A program made the translations under genes and the position numbers. Shown here piece after piece: positions 31,375 to 43,689 of a stretch of 64,000 bases of DNA (position 1 is the first letter of the stretch; each line of letters begins with the position of its first letter). Below the pieces are notes generated by a model. The model did not search any database. It had not been told where the DNA came from and saw nothing but the letters and a program-made list of their open reading frames with translations. Origin of the DNA: Aphidius gifuensis (Eukaryota; Arthropoda; Insecta; Hymenoptera; Braconidae); the NCBI RefSeq assembly GCF_014905175.1, contig NC_057793.1, positions 11,284,001 through 11,348,000 of the forward strand, in the 5' to 3' direction.

Positions 31375-34275
31375 TTACTGAAGCAATATGTATGCTAATA
31401 AAAAAACTACTATAAAATTAGAAATATTTTTCAAACTACCAGACGTGCAAGTATCGATTTTGCTGAATAATTCTTTGTACGCTAAGACACTTTTTATGGT
31501 AGAGTTTGGTGCTTCAAGTGCAATTGTTGAATCCTTGAATAGCAGATCTGAATGATCAGTAAATGAGTCGTAAATTCTAATAGCACGTCTTGAGTCAGGA
31601 CGATAACCAAGCCAATCTTCTAATTTCAATAGTGCAAGAGTTGTATCTAATATCCTTATTTTTGAATCGTCTCTGCGGCCAACGAGCTGAAAACAAAACG
31701 ATATACAATAACAAATGTTGGATTTCCAATTTTTTTTTTTAATTACTAAAATATTAAATAGTTAATTAAAATATACCTCACTATCGATGGTGATAGAAAG
31801 AGCACAATTATCATCAATATCAAATCCAGTGTAACCAGCTAGACTTCCATTTCTACAAAGTACTCTGTATTCATTTTGATTAACAATTTTTCGATCAATT
31901 AATTTTTTCAAGTTTTTCGGTTCAATAAAGCCAATATCACCAGGTCCTTCGAGACATTTAAGAACTCCTTTATCACCAAAAAATTCATTTTCTCTTCCAG
32001 CAGAACACGTAGAATTATTGCCTAATTCATTTGGACAAATTTCACAAAGTTTGTTCAATATATTTATGTTTTCACCGGCAACATCTGAATAATTGATATC
32101 TTTTATTCCTGGTGTACATGCTGATATCACTAAATTTGCAACTGCTTCGGCATAATCACAGGTATCAGGTATAATTTTATGAAAACGAGCTGTATTTATA
32201 AACGAAATCCATGATATTCCACCGTAATCAGGAAAACACAGATATTTATTTTTAATTTGTTTAAAATTTTGAATTTTATATTCACTATCATCACGTATAA
32301 TTGCAATGACTTTACTGTTTTTATCCTCCATTGTTTCTGGGTATAAAATTGATGTTAAATTAAATTTTACTCTAGCCAAGTGTCCTTGATTTGAATCAAT
32401 TGTAATAATATCAGTTTTATTTTCGTAAATATCACGAAGACAGCTTTCAGTTGAATTTTTTTCTATACAAGTAAATTTTGGTTCAATTCCAAGTAACAAT
32501 GCTTCTTTTGCAATAAAATTACATTTTTTTGTTTCTCCTTCATTTAGTGTACACCAACGTATGTCATGTCCACATGATCGTTCATTTAAATCTACTTCTC
32601 TACCACGTACTAGATAACTTTTTAGACTTATTGATTCATTAATAAATATTACTTTTGTATCTTCTTGTATTATTTTGTTAAGAGCTATGAGCCAGGCATC
32701 AGGTGGTATTCTTGAATCCATGCTTGGATTTGTCGAGAGCCATTCTTTGAGACTAGTGGCCAAATCATTTACTCGTTCACTAGAAAAAATAAATGAAAAT
32801 TTGAACATGGTAAAAAAATTTCTCGGGAATTTAATTTGTTTTTTCTCCGTAAAGTTTATTTCTTTTTTAAAGAAAAAATCCAGAAATAAATCCGAAGTAA
32901 TCCTCGAAAGAAGAATTAAAATATATTATTCTAAACGCTGCTCTGACTTTAAATAATGTTTTATTTATTTTTAAATAGAATATATGTCTTATTACTTTCT
33001 TGTAAGAATCAATCCCCAAGGCTGTTGAATCCAGGCACAAGGATTTGACTGGGTCAAAGGTTGAACAGTGCCTTGTGGACAGAGAAATTGATAGCTAGGT
33101 TTGGTAGTTGAACTAGTTGATGAAGGATTACTCTCATTGATCTAAAATCAAACAAAATTGAAAAAAAAACAGTATTAAAAAAAAAATATATAAAAGCGCG
33201 TGTTTTATTTATTAAAAATATAATTAATGAACATATAGAAAGTTTTAAAATTTATGTACTTAAAGAATTACCTTAAAGAATTGATGAACATATTCACCGG
33301 CAACATACGCAGCGTTTCCACGCCCCGATGTTAAACACTCAAGTGCACCTATATGACCATGATGTAAGTTATTTGAATATTTACAATTTTCTCGGTCATC
33401 GCATAGTTGACAAAGTTCAGGATATTTTTCCTCTATAATAAAATAATAATAATAATAATGATAATAATAATAATAAAATTATTGCGATAAGATACTAACT
33501 TAATCTTTTATCTTCAGTTGATTCAAGTACCCAGTCACCAGGCCGGCACGCCGTTCCGAAAAAATCTCTTATATTTTCAACTTCATTCTCAGCAACTGAT
33601 GACTCATTTCGGCAAATATGTTTATACGTTTTACGTTCCAAGAATTTTAATATGTAATCGTTCCAGATTTGTGTATGACTAAATCCTGGATGACATAATC
33701 CACCTTTTTCTAAACCTGACACACCTTCGTTGACATTGTAATTTGAAGGAACTACAACGACACTTTGGAACTGCCATTCTTCTGCATGGTGAAAAATATC
33801 GAAAAAATAAATAAAAATAAAACAGTTTAGAAAAAAGATGAATGATTATACTTGTCATGTATCTATTTGCTTGATATATTTACCATTAACACGTTCGATA
33901 TGTTTAAGCTGCGCTAGTGGTGTAAAATCATCTGGATAAAATTGATAGGCAAGTATAAGTTCTTCAGCATCGAAAACACCAAAATCAGCTTTTCCATCGT
34001 GCAATTTCATTGCACAATCAGCACTGTCTGTTACTCTGACACATTTAACAAATCCACCACGAGAAAGACTGTTACATGTCGAATCGTCAATTGTTTCTGG
34101 TGCACATAGACGATCTGTATTTAAAAAAAAATTAAGATAAGCTAACATTCAAGTGAATTGTAAATTATAAGTCGAAAAAAAATTAATAAATTAATTTAAA
34201 TAAATAAAACTTGCATGTATTTTCTGCCCAAGATATTCTAAAAATAACGAAGGCAAGTGCAAAAAAAAATTTCAT
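31375..34275 (-). CDS. Insect transferrin, membrane-anchored, probably non-iron-binding (Tsf3-like), 7 exons
   Basis: Minus-strand exons: 34275-34211 (signal peptide, starts MKFFFALAFVIF), 34114-33884, 33781-33500, 33432-33272, 33141-32996, 32779-31777 and 31686-31375, about 730 aa. Two transferrin lobes are visible. The N lobe has CHPGFSHTQIWND, FFGTACRPG and CQLCDD...HIGALECL. The C lobe has WCTLNEGE, KYLCFPDYGG and LCEICPNEL...GVLKCL. The C terminus ends in a hydrophobic stretch (NFIVVFLLAYILL) with no tail, suggesting a GPI anchor as in melanotransferrin-like proteins. The conserved second iron-binding Tyr is replaced by His in the N lobe (HGHIGALECL) and Asp in the C lobe (FFGDKGVLKCL). 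Transferrins bind or move iron and act in insect immunity and development. All junctions agree in phase except exon 1 to 2, which is off by one (a 9-T run lies in exon 1). Convergent with the RING gene, divergent from the protease. Confidence 0.88.
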
Positions 34276-35374
34276 TTTGACCAATATTGTTTAACCATAC
34301 ACTTGAAATTTTTTTTAATCAAAGAAATTAAACTGACTAAAAAAAATATATCTTTTCGCACTGAGGCTTGATCTGAAACTAGGCGTCACCCTCCAAGTAC
34401 TTACTGCTGCTGATAATTTTTTGGTCTTTTTTTTATTTTGATAACGATGAGCCATCCTCACACACCTTGGATATACAAACGTGATTCTATTATATATACA
34501 AGCTGACGCATTCGATATCACGATTGACTGTCGAAATAAAAATATATCAAGTAAGTATATGTAATCTTTTACTGTTTCTTTTTTTTTTTTTTCCTTGTAC
34601 GGAAAATCTAAGATAATATTCATCAAATGTATAAAAATAAAATTTCATATATAACTTTAGACTTTTTAAAAGGTTGTAAAAACCTATATTTTTTTTTCTT
34701 TGAATGAAAGTATAAATATAAATGTTACCAGTTATTTTTTATTTAAATTTATATGTAAATTAATAACAAGAGTAATAACAAAAAGTTTTCCTTTTTGAAA
34801 GTTAAGATAATTGCTTATGGAATAGTGCTTAAACAACGCAAATTAATATTAGAAACTCTCAATTGCCTGAATGAAAGAAATCTTTGACTGAATTATTGAG
34901 AGTTTTCCAATAATAATATATGAAACTTAAAAAATTTTCTTATTTACTGACAGCTGCATAATTCTTGGTTTTATTTGTCCTTCAAATCATTTTTTAAATT
35001 ACGGGCATGCATAATTTAAAAATGTATATACGGGAAAATTTGCATTTTAATATACCGTAAAATGTGACAGCATTTAATTTTATCTATTTTTGTTTGAGAA
35101 TTTGTAATTGAATTATTTCAACATAAAATGTTTGATGAGTAACTGATAACAGCAAATTTATTATCATGTTTCCGAAACAAACACATAAAATGAGTAAAAG
35201 AAAATTATGATGCTTTACGCTTGAAAATCGTGCATAATAATTTACTGAACAATTCTTTTTATGGCTGGTAAATAATAAGAAGAAAAACATATTTGAAAAA
35301 AAGATTTTAGTATTATTATTTTTATGCTTTTTTTGTAAACGTCGATTTGCATATGAGAATATCGTTATTTGTCA
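34276..35374. other. Divergent intergenic region between transferrin and protease
   Basis: 1.1 kb, AT-rich. It should hold both promoters. Only the protease TATA box is clear. No coding frame or repeat is recognised. Confidence 0.5.
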
Positions 35375-35382
35375 TATATAAA
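35375..35382 (+). promoter_or_regulatory. TATA box of the serine protease gene
   Basis: TATATAAA lies 77 nt upstream of the start codon at 35459. Transcription would start about 30 nt downstream, near 35405-35410, leaving a short 5' UTR. Confidence 0.6.
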
Positions 35383-35458
35383 GGAGACTAATAATTACAA
35401 TAATTTTCAGTTGAAAGAAAAACAAAAAACAACATACTTTTTTAAAATTTTCGTTACA

Positions 35459-38400
35459 ATGAAAACACTTTTTATCATTCTATCATTGCTTTTAGATGAT
35501 GGTGTTTATTCCAATTCCATAGGACAAGTTCGAGAATTTTTGTGTATTGATGGAACGAAAATTGATTTAATGAGAGTCTGTGATGGAATCGTGGATTGTC
35601 CAGATTCTTCAGATGAAACAAGGAAATTATGTCATCACGTTGTGTGAGTTGAAGTATTTTTATGCTAATAAATAATTATTAATTTTCAAAATATTTTTTC
35701 AATAGATGTCCTTTGTCTTCATATAGATGTGATTACGGTGCTTGTATAGAAAAATCACTTCGCTGCAATGGTTTTCAAGACTGCATCGATGAAAGCGATG
35801 AATTTCATTGTGATATCAAAGAACCGTGCTCAAATCACGGGTATCGCTGTTTTCATTCACTTGAGTGTATTTCTCTGTCAAAAACTTGTGATGGTAAATA
35901 ATTATAAATCAATAAAAACAAAATAAAAATATTCTTGAACTATTATTTTTTTTTATTTTTTATTAAATTTTTTTTTTTTTTGTATAAATTTAGGTTATCT
36001 CGATTGTGCTGATGGTAGTGATGAAAGCACTGGAATTTGTGCAAGTTTTCCATGTCCAGGTTCCACATTTCAGTGTAATTATGGTGGTTGTATTCATTTA
36101 GAAACAATTTGCGATGGTACGTATGATTGTATTGATGCGAGTGATGAAGATATTTCAATGTGTACTGCAATAAATTGTGGTGATAAATGTTTTGCTTACA
36201 AATGCAAGTAAGTTGAATTATTCTAAATAATTCCGACATAAAAATTATTCTAATAAATTAAGAAAAAAAATCAAATGCATTTGAAAATTGATAAAATTTT
36301 TACAGGGAACATGAATTTACTTGTAAAAGCGAAGGTCAGTGTGTAGATTCATCACGAGTTTGTGATGGAATTATTCAATGTCGAGATGCCTCGGATGAAG
36401 ATATTGAAACCTGTTCATTGAGACAGTAAAAAAAAAAAAAAACAATTACTAAATCAAATCTATGACTACTAAATGGAAATATACTATGATTTTTTTTAGA
36501 TGTGCTGATGGATTTTTTCGATGCAAATATGGTGCTTGTATACCAGAAAAATTAAAATGTAACTCTGAGCGAAATTGTCATGATTGGAGTGATGAAGATG
36601 AGTCGATTTGTGGAATTGCATTGCCAAATGGAGCTTGCCGTTTACCATCAGTAAAACCAGGAACACATTATTCCGTCTTTCAATGTCCACATTGTCAACC
36701 TGGCGATGTTGTTCCAGAACTAACACGTTTAGATTTTTTTTGTGATAGTAAAGTGAATAAGTTTTTGGAAGGCTTGTCAAACGTTTTTTGTCAGAATAAT
36801 CAATGGTTGCCATATGTTACAAGCTGCTATACTGGTATATATATGATAATTTTAAAAAATAAATTTATTAATTTTAAATATATTTTTAATAATACTTAAG
36901 AGAGAAGTTTGTGAAAAAAAAAAAAAGTGGAAAATCACTTTGAATACAAAGCTCTTGCACCAAAATCAACTCATTTTTGATAAAAAGTTAATCTTCTTCT
37001 AAGGCAAATGCATGGGTTCATAGGTAGAAGAATACACGGCGTCGACAAACCCCTGCATTCACCTTGGAGAAGAAATCAAGAAATTGATAATTTTAATTTA
37101 ATTCGGCATCGTTTGCACTCAAGAACATTTATCTTTCAACAGCAACTTTTTTTTAATATAAGGTGTTAAATATTTTGATAAATTGTATATCATGAAACTG
37201 CATACAAAGATTCTAAAAATATGTGTGATAAAAAAAAGAAATATCGTAATTTGAGAATATTTTATAGATTCTGAATTTATTACTTGTGTTCCTCTGAACT
37301 CGCGTGGTGCTCGACAACGTTGTGAAGTACTTTGGGGACCACATGAAGGCTGGATTAATTGCAATGGATCAATACCTGTTGGTACTCATGTGACACTAGA
37401 ATGTCCAGAATTTTATGAACGTGAGTCTGGTTCTTATCACAGTACTTGTCTTCATGATGGGACTTGGAGTCAATTTCCATTACAATGTCAACCAATTTGT
37501 GGTCTTCGTGAAACTTCAGGTAAAAGTCAGACTCTTATTATCCTTAAGTTATTGATAAAAAGAAAGTAAAAATAATTCATTTGTTTTAGCTTTGCCTCTC
37601 ATTGTAAAAGGCTGGGAAATATCACCAGAAGAGCCACTACCCTGGCATGCAACGTTATTCTCTCATGATGATGGTCAATGGATTTTTTTTTGTGGTGGAA
37701 CTTTGATTAGTGAGCGCATTGTGTTAACAGCTGGTCACTGTGTCTGGAAAACAGATCCAAAAACAATTCGTGTGATTCTTGGTGGTTTTTCGAGTAACTT
37801 TAGTCTTGACAAAGAAGATAAGGAGACACAAGTTTTTGACATTTTTAATATCAAGCTACACAGATCTTATCATGATCACGAGGGGAATTATGGGTCAGAT
37901 CTTGCTGCATTGATTCTCAATGGATCTGCTATCATGTCTTCCAGAGTAAAACCTGTTTGTCTTAATTGGTCAGCTGACTTAAATGTTTCTCTACGAGAAA
38001 ATGGTGAAATCGGTCTCGTTGCGGGTACAATTGAAAAATATCTACTTTAATAACTCTAAATTATTTTTTATCATACTTTTATATTTTTTTCGACATATTA
38101 ATTTGTAGGAATGGGGATTACTGAAAATGATACATTTAGTAAACACCTTAGAGTGACAACTGTGAAATTGATTGACGAAAATGAGTGTCGCGAGAGTCAA
38201 AAAAGAGATTTTCGTAGATATTTAACATACACAACTTTTTGTGCTGGATGGAATAACGGAACTGCTGTTTGTAATGGTGATAGTGGTGGTGGATTGGCTC
38301 TTCGGAGACCAAATACAACAATTTGGGATCTCCATGGAGTTGTTTCCATTAGTCCTCGAAGAATTGGAACTAGTATTTGTGATCCACAATACTATACAGT

Positions 38401-38575
38401 TTTTACAAAGGTAAAAAAAAATATCTATAAAATTCTGATTAGTATGTTTAATCCAATTGTGTTTTTATTCTAGATATTGATTTACAGTGATTGGATCGAT
38501 AATATTTTAAAAGAAATTCAAGTTGTTGGACCACCTGATTTGCAACAAATCCCTAATCGAGATGCTATTATATAA
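35459..38575 (+). CDS. modSP: Modular serine protease (LDLa x6, Sushi, Wonton, chymotrypsin-like), 9 exons
   Basis: Exons 35459-35643, 35706-35893, 35994-36207, 36306-36425, 36500-36834, 37268-37519, 37590-38024, 38109-38410 and 38474-38575 join in phase to 710 aa. The start is the ATG giving a signal peptide (MKTLFIILSLLL). Six LDL-receptor class A repeats follow, each with a DxSDE calcium motif. The first has only four Cys, lacking the C1-C3 disulfide pair. Then come a Sushi-like domain (exon 5) and a second Cys-rich module (exon 6; Wonton position), then protease. The triad is H481 (TAGHC), D535 (SDLAAL) and S635 (GDSGG). Activation would cut between L435 and I436 (PL/IVKG). Residue 189 (chymotrypsin numbering) is Ala, so it is not trypsin-like. 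This is the layout of insect MSP/ModSP/HP14, the self-activating first protease downstream of pattern-recognition proteins in Toll and melanisation cascades, secreted to haemolymph. Confidence 0.93.
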
Positions 38576-38784
38576 AGCATGAGGAATTCTTAAGTTACAT
38601 TTTATATTTTCAAAATAGCATATTTTGTAAAATTCTGTGATAGACGAGGGGTTATATATAAGGCGAGATAGAGTGACACCATTACTTTAAAAAGTAGTCG
38701 ACTACACGATCGTCGACTGTCTACACTTTACACTGACTATGACCTCGACTACAATCAATAGTAGTCAACTTCAAACAAGAAAAA

Positions 38785-40850
38785 GATCTGGTAACGTTTG
38801 TTGGGGCGTGTGGCCCGCGTTACCGTTGAAAATTAAAAATTTTCAATACTCCGGCTAGGGCCGTGTTAAATTTTATCTTTTAAATGGTTTTTAAAAGTAA
38901 CAATACAATAATAGTACATTTTTTTTTATTTTTCTGAAAATCGATTTTTTTTTTTTTTTCGTTCAAGTTAAGGCAAGCTATAACTTCTGTTAGAATCAAC
39001 GGAATGACTTCATATTAGGCTCAAAAAACGTGGTTTTTAAAACTCTATCGCCCTCAAAGTTTATCCTGATTCCAATAGTCATAGGAAGTGACGAACAATA
39101 CAATATACGCTTCTGTGTTGAGAAAGTTTCAAGTCTGGAATGTTCACGATGTATTTGCTGGTGTCGGACTTGTATCGAGCTTGACAAAGTGTTCTCGATA
39201 CAGTCTTGTGTTCAGGCTTGACATTAAAATATAAAATATAAATAAACAATTATTATTAATTTATTAATTTGACATTATTATTTTTTACGCGATACAATTT
39301 GAATTAACGATGATTATGTGAACGAAAATAAACAAAATCGATCCTAGTTTCGAACTCCATTTATCAAGTCGATACGATTCATGAAAGAGTCAGTCAAAAT
39401 TTTTATATGAATGAATTTATTCGAGTCAATACACAGTCCTTGTAAAGCCTGGCACGATAGTCAAAACCTATAATTTTTATTTAAAATGTCTATTTACAAT
39501 TTATAGATCTAATTAATTTTTTTAATGAATATGCACAAGTAAGTCCGTGTGAGGCTTGGTAAAACGTTGACACATTGTGACAAAACAAGGCTTGACACCA
39601 GCGATTATTGGGCCTGTAGGCCGGTTAAGACAACGACAGTCTTTGTCAAGCCTGTGTTAGAACTCGTAGGCAAAACAAAAGCTTGACATTGAATTCTGTG
39701 TGAGGCCGGTTAAAGACAACAGTCTTGAAGCCTGTATTAACGAGGCTCGTGTGAGGAAAACTTGACACCGGCTTGAATTATTAAAGCCTGTGTGAGGCCG
39801 GTTAAAGACAACTCTTGTGTCAAGTGTGTTAACGATGTGAGGCAAAAACAATTGACACCGTTGAATTAGGATGTCCGGTTAAAGACAACACAGTCTTGTC
39901 AAGCCTAGGCTCGTGTAAGGCCGGAGAAAACAATCACAAGCTTGTGTCAAGCCTGTGCTCCCATCGATACACGATCCCACAAGCCTGGCACAGTTATTCA
40001 AGCCGAGAACTCCTACCTGTCAATTTTTTTATTTTTGAAACAAAGAGACATATTTCAAAAATTCTATTTTTACTATTTTATGAAAACTATAATTTTTTTT
40101 GAAAAAAGTTTCGACTAGAAGTTGTAGGATTTTACCACACATGCTTTTTAAGTCTTATACAAAGTATCTAGGACGATTTTCTCGAAAGTTAGAGCGTTTT
40201 TCAAAAATTACTCGAAAACTAGGAAAGCAATAACTTTTGATAAAATTATAGTAAGACTGTATTAGGCTCAAACAACGCGTCTTTCGAAACTCCATCGCCC
40301 CTCATGAGAAAGAGCATTATCTGTTCAGTCACTTTTTTTTTTTTTTCTAAAAACTAAATGGTTTTTTTTTAATTTTTATGAAAAATGTGATCCATAGATC
40401 AAAATTTTTCCAAAAGGCGATAGAATTTTCAAATACGCATGTTTTAAGCCTAATATGAAGTCTCTAACACCATTTCATCACGAGTTATTGTTTGCCTAAA
40501 AAATAAAAACGGCACAAGCTATAACTCAAAATGGAGTAGTCGCAGAGGTTTCATATTAGGCTTAAATTAATCGTTTTTCAAAATTCTATAACTTTTTCAC
40601 ATGAATTTCTAACGTACGAATAGTATTTTTCGTGCAAAAAAAAAAAAAAAAAAACACAATTTTTTTTTTTTTCGTTTTTTGGGAAAAAAAAAAATGGCCG
40701 AATAGATATCGCTTTCCTCTATCAAGGGCGATAGAATTTCTAGAGCCGCTTCTTTTGAGCCGAATCCGAAGTCTTTACGACGATTAGTTTAGAAGTTATG
40801 AACGTTTTTTTTTTTTGGAGATAAATCCAATACTGCGGCCGAGCCTTTCA
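38785..40850 (+). mobile_element. Degenerate repeat-rich element with GGTAACG/CGTTACC terminal hairpin
   Basis: The left end (38790-38870) has GGTAACGTTTG...CGCGTTACC, then GAAAATTAAAAATTTTC, then CTCCGGCTAGGGCC. It recurs at 60045-60122 and in inverse at 63732-63808. The body repeats a motif TATTAGGCTCAAA...AACTCTATCGCCC at about 39013, 40262, 40390-40460 (inverse sense), 40553 and 40730-40770. The same motif fills 60.3-60.8 kb. Class is unknown; no coding sequence. Confidence 0.7.
39440..40010. repeat. Irregular minisatellite (GGCCGGTTAAAGACAAC)
   Basis: Units containing GAGGCCGGTTAAAGACAAC, GTCTTGTCAAGCCTGTGT and GCAAAACTTGACACC repeat at irregular 50-93-bp spacing (39621, 39703, 39796, 39871, 39922). 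It lies inside the previous element. Confidence 0.8.
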
Positions 40851-41216
40851 GCTCCTAGCCTCCGTAAAAAATGCCACTACACATTTTTTGTATTTTGTAT
40901 AAATTTTTGTGTACTATTCACATGGCATCTGGTGGCATGAACTATTTCCAGACCATTGAAACTACATAAAAATTTTTTATGGTATAGTTTGTTGACGATC
41001 ATACTATAGTAAAAATCTGGAATTATTGAATATTTTATAAATGTGTGCGTGATTCAGATTATACATCTATAGAAAATCTGAATATTTGATTCTGGAAATC
41101 AAACAGATTTTTTTTTTATCTTATGTTTAAATGAAATAATTATCTACATTGTTAATTTTTTTCAATTTTTTTTTGTTCGGTTTTTTTTTAGATATTTACT
41201 GTCAAAGTTGACAACT
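40851..41216. other. AT-rich spacer
   Basis: Nothing coding. It ends in a GTCAAAGTTGACAACTTTAA palindrome also found at about 24853. Confidence 0.4.
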
Positions 41217-41220
41217 TTAA

Positions 41221-41729
41221 GGAGGTTATGCAGAAATTACTCTTTTTTTTTTAAATATAATGAGAATGTTCTGAAATTTTGTACACAAGTAGATCTTTTC
41301 ATTCTGAATACAACGGTATAATTATTTTCTTATGTTGATCGGTTAAATTTTTTGTAATTAATTATTGAAAATAATATTTAACATTGGCTCTTATGGAGAT
41401 TTCAACCATTTTTTTCGGATAGAAAAAATGATGAAAAAGTCTTGAAAAAAATCACACATATACTAGAAACCGAGTTTTATTAATTGCGTGAAAAATTTTC
41501 ATATGTTGATCGGTCAATTAATGAGAAATTAATTATAAACTTTACAAAAATTAGATGTGGCAACGTATGGCATGTTCAAACACACACACACATCCCTGCA
41601 ATCCCATATATTGTATACGGGGCGCAGGCGCTTTTCACTTTATTTTTTTACAGTGTAGCCAGATTTCAGTTTTGTCTGTGACGTCAGAAGCGCCCCGCAA
41701 CACCCGCAATGAATTTGTGCATAACCTCC
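41221..41729. mobile_element. TTAA-flanked MITE (piggyBac-like target site)
   Basis: Terminal repeats GGAGGTTATGCAGAAATT and AATTTGTGCATAACCTCC (inverse, one mismatch) are flanked on both sides by TTAA (41217-41220, 41730-41733), the piggyBac target duplication. The 509-bp interior has no transposase. Confidence 0.78.
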
Positions 41730-41799
41730 TTAACACGCAAGGTATATATAGGCGGTACCTCATATTTTTATTAATAACTTTTTCAAAACGCAGCAGAAA

Positions 41800-42068
41800 A
41801 CGTTAGATTTCTATCAGTTTGTAGCGCTAGAAAAGACAAGTTTTTTGATATAAATTTTTAGTATTTCGTCTTTTTCGTTTAAAAAATAAATATAACTTTG
41901 AAATTCAAAAATTTCGCGAGAAGCTCAGCACACAGGCATGAACACAAGCATGCTGGTTAGATTTCTATCAGTTTGTAGCGCTAGAAAAGACAAGTTTTTT
42001 GATATACGTCGTTTAAAAGAAATTCAATTTCGCGAGAAGCTCAGCACACAGGCATGAACACAACCATG
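41800..42068. repeat. Two-copy tandem duplication
   Basis: GTTAGATTTCTATCAGTTTG...TTTTTTGATAT occurs at 41800 and 41957. TTCGCGAGAAGCTCAGCACA occurs at about 41909 and 42029. The second copy has lost about 35 bp in the middle. Confidence 0.92.
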
Positions 42069-42076
42069 CATGGTTT

Positions 42077-42728
42077 CAGGGGTGCGTTCCGTAGAGGACC
42101 ACGGTCTACCAAAAATAGGTGGGTTTATCATGGTGAATTTAATTTCGTTGTAGTGTCAGCACTGCTATGTATTAGAAAACGTAAACAAACATAAGCAAAC
42201 GTAAACACCGAAAAATATGATTAACGTATTATAACGAAAAAAATAATTTGGCATCAATTAAAATAGTCGGTGTATATTGTTGTTATCTCAATTATTTAGC
42301 CTGTAAATTGTATTTCTTTTCAAAGTTAATGCTTCAAAACATATCATAACTCAAATGTAAGGTTAGGACAGCACTTATATTTTTGTTATCTTTCAAGATC
42401 TCAAACTGGCTGATGTTGCTGTTCATTTTCAACAAAAACAACAATTACTACCGACATCAGTCAATAGATAATGTGTTTGAAGTGGAATTTTTCTTTTCAT
42501 TTTGTTAACTGTTATTAACAAATTTATTGTTTTAATAATTTTATTCAGTACGAAATTCAGTAAGCACCACATCCACAACATTAACAATACATACATAGAA
42601 AGGTGTAAAAAAAAGTATACATGAGACTGGTTATTTTTTAGGGATTCCTAGGGAGATTTTTAATTTTTATGGATCCACTCTGATTATGGCCAAAAAGGAC
42701 CGCGGTCCCCCTACGGAACGCACCCCAG
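42077..42728. mobile_element. MITE with CAGGGGTGCGTTCCGTAG ends
   Basis: CAGGGGTGCGTTCCGTAG and CTACGGAACGCACCCCAG (inverse, one mismatch), extended by GGACCACGGTC and GACCGCGGTCC; 652 bp. The CAGGGG start is hAT-like, but I see no 8-bp flanking duplication. Confidence 0.85.
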
Positions 42729-43567
42729 TGTACGATGTAATCTTCGCTTGCTGGTGTGTAGCCACGCACACACACTACGAAAGAACTTGGTTTTTTCATC
42801 AGTGGCGCCACAAAAAATTTCAGGACACGGGAATAAAACATAGAGTTATTGATATACGGGCCCTTCGTGGCATAAATATTGGTTCGGTGATGCGACTGGG
42901 AATCAACCTTAAATAAATCGGAGTTTACAATAGAGTTTACAATCCCAGGTAGGAATTCTTGACGTTGACGCCCGTATCAGGCTTGTGTAAAGGTCGTGTA
43001 TCAAGCTTGCAGGGCCAGTTGATTTTACCTGGCCTTACAGCCCTGTATACTGAAAGAATTTTTAATGAAATTTTACGTGATTATACTTTAAAAGTGTATC
43101 CAAATGCCAACCCCACATTTATTACTTCTTTATCCGGGATAATATAAATGATTTATTAATGAATTTCACGTTGTAATATCATATAAGAGACTATGTTTTG
43201 ATTTTTTAGTATTTTCCAGTATTTATTATTTAGTTTTGTAGAAATTAGTACGTGAAACTCTGCTTTTTTCACGTTGTATTCTGAATTATTCACGTTTGAG
43301 GCATTGATAATCACTGAGTTAAGATATATAATATAAAACCAGTTTAATTTTACTAAGTACCACGTGATTTTAAAAATTTTTTTCATTGGTATGACGAAAA
43401 AAATTATAAAAACACGTGGTAACCCGGTAAAATTAAACTACGTCATATTAAGCAACGTAAAATGAAATCTCTTTAATTTTGCTGTGTGACCACGTGATTT
43501 TTTATTTGTATTTGTCCACAGTATTTTAATTTATAAAAATAAATTGCATATTTACGACTAAGGATAA
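42729..43567. other. Non-coding, with a long hairpin at 43341-43439
   Basis: AGTTTAATTTTAC...ACCACGTG and CACGTGGTAACC...GTAAAATTAAACT form an imperfect hairpin. Otherwise nothing recognised. Confidence 0.55.
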
Positions 43568-43665
43568 TCAGTAGCTAAGGGATTAATGTAGCCAAAAAAA
43601 TTATGTGGTAAGCAGCATTAATGTTGCTTACCACATACTTTTTTAGCTTCATCTTTTAGCTGCGT
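43568..43665. repeat. Relic of the GCTAAGG palindrome family
   Basis: CAGTAGCTAAGGGATTAATG is followed by a palindrome TATGTGGTAAGCA / TGCTTACCACATA and a TAGCTTCATCTTTTAGCTG remnant. Confidence 0.75.
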
Positions 43666-43689
43666 GAACCTAGCACCCCACTTTATCGT

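Noticed and set aside
34990..35380. NF-kB-like sites upstream of the immune protease
   Set aside because: GGGAAAATTT near 35033 only partly fits the consensus; one weak site in AT-rich DNA is expected by chance.
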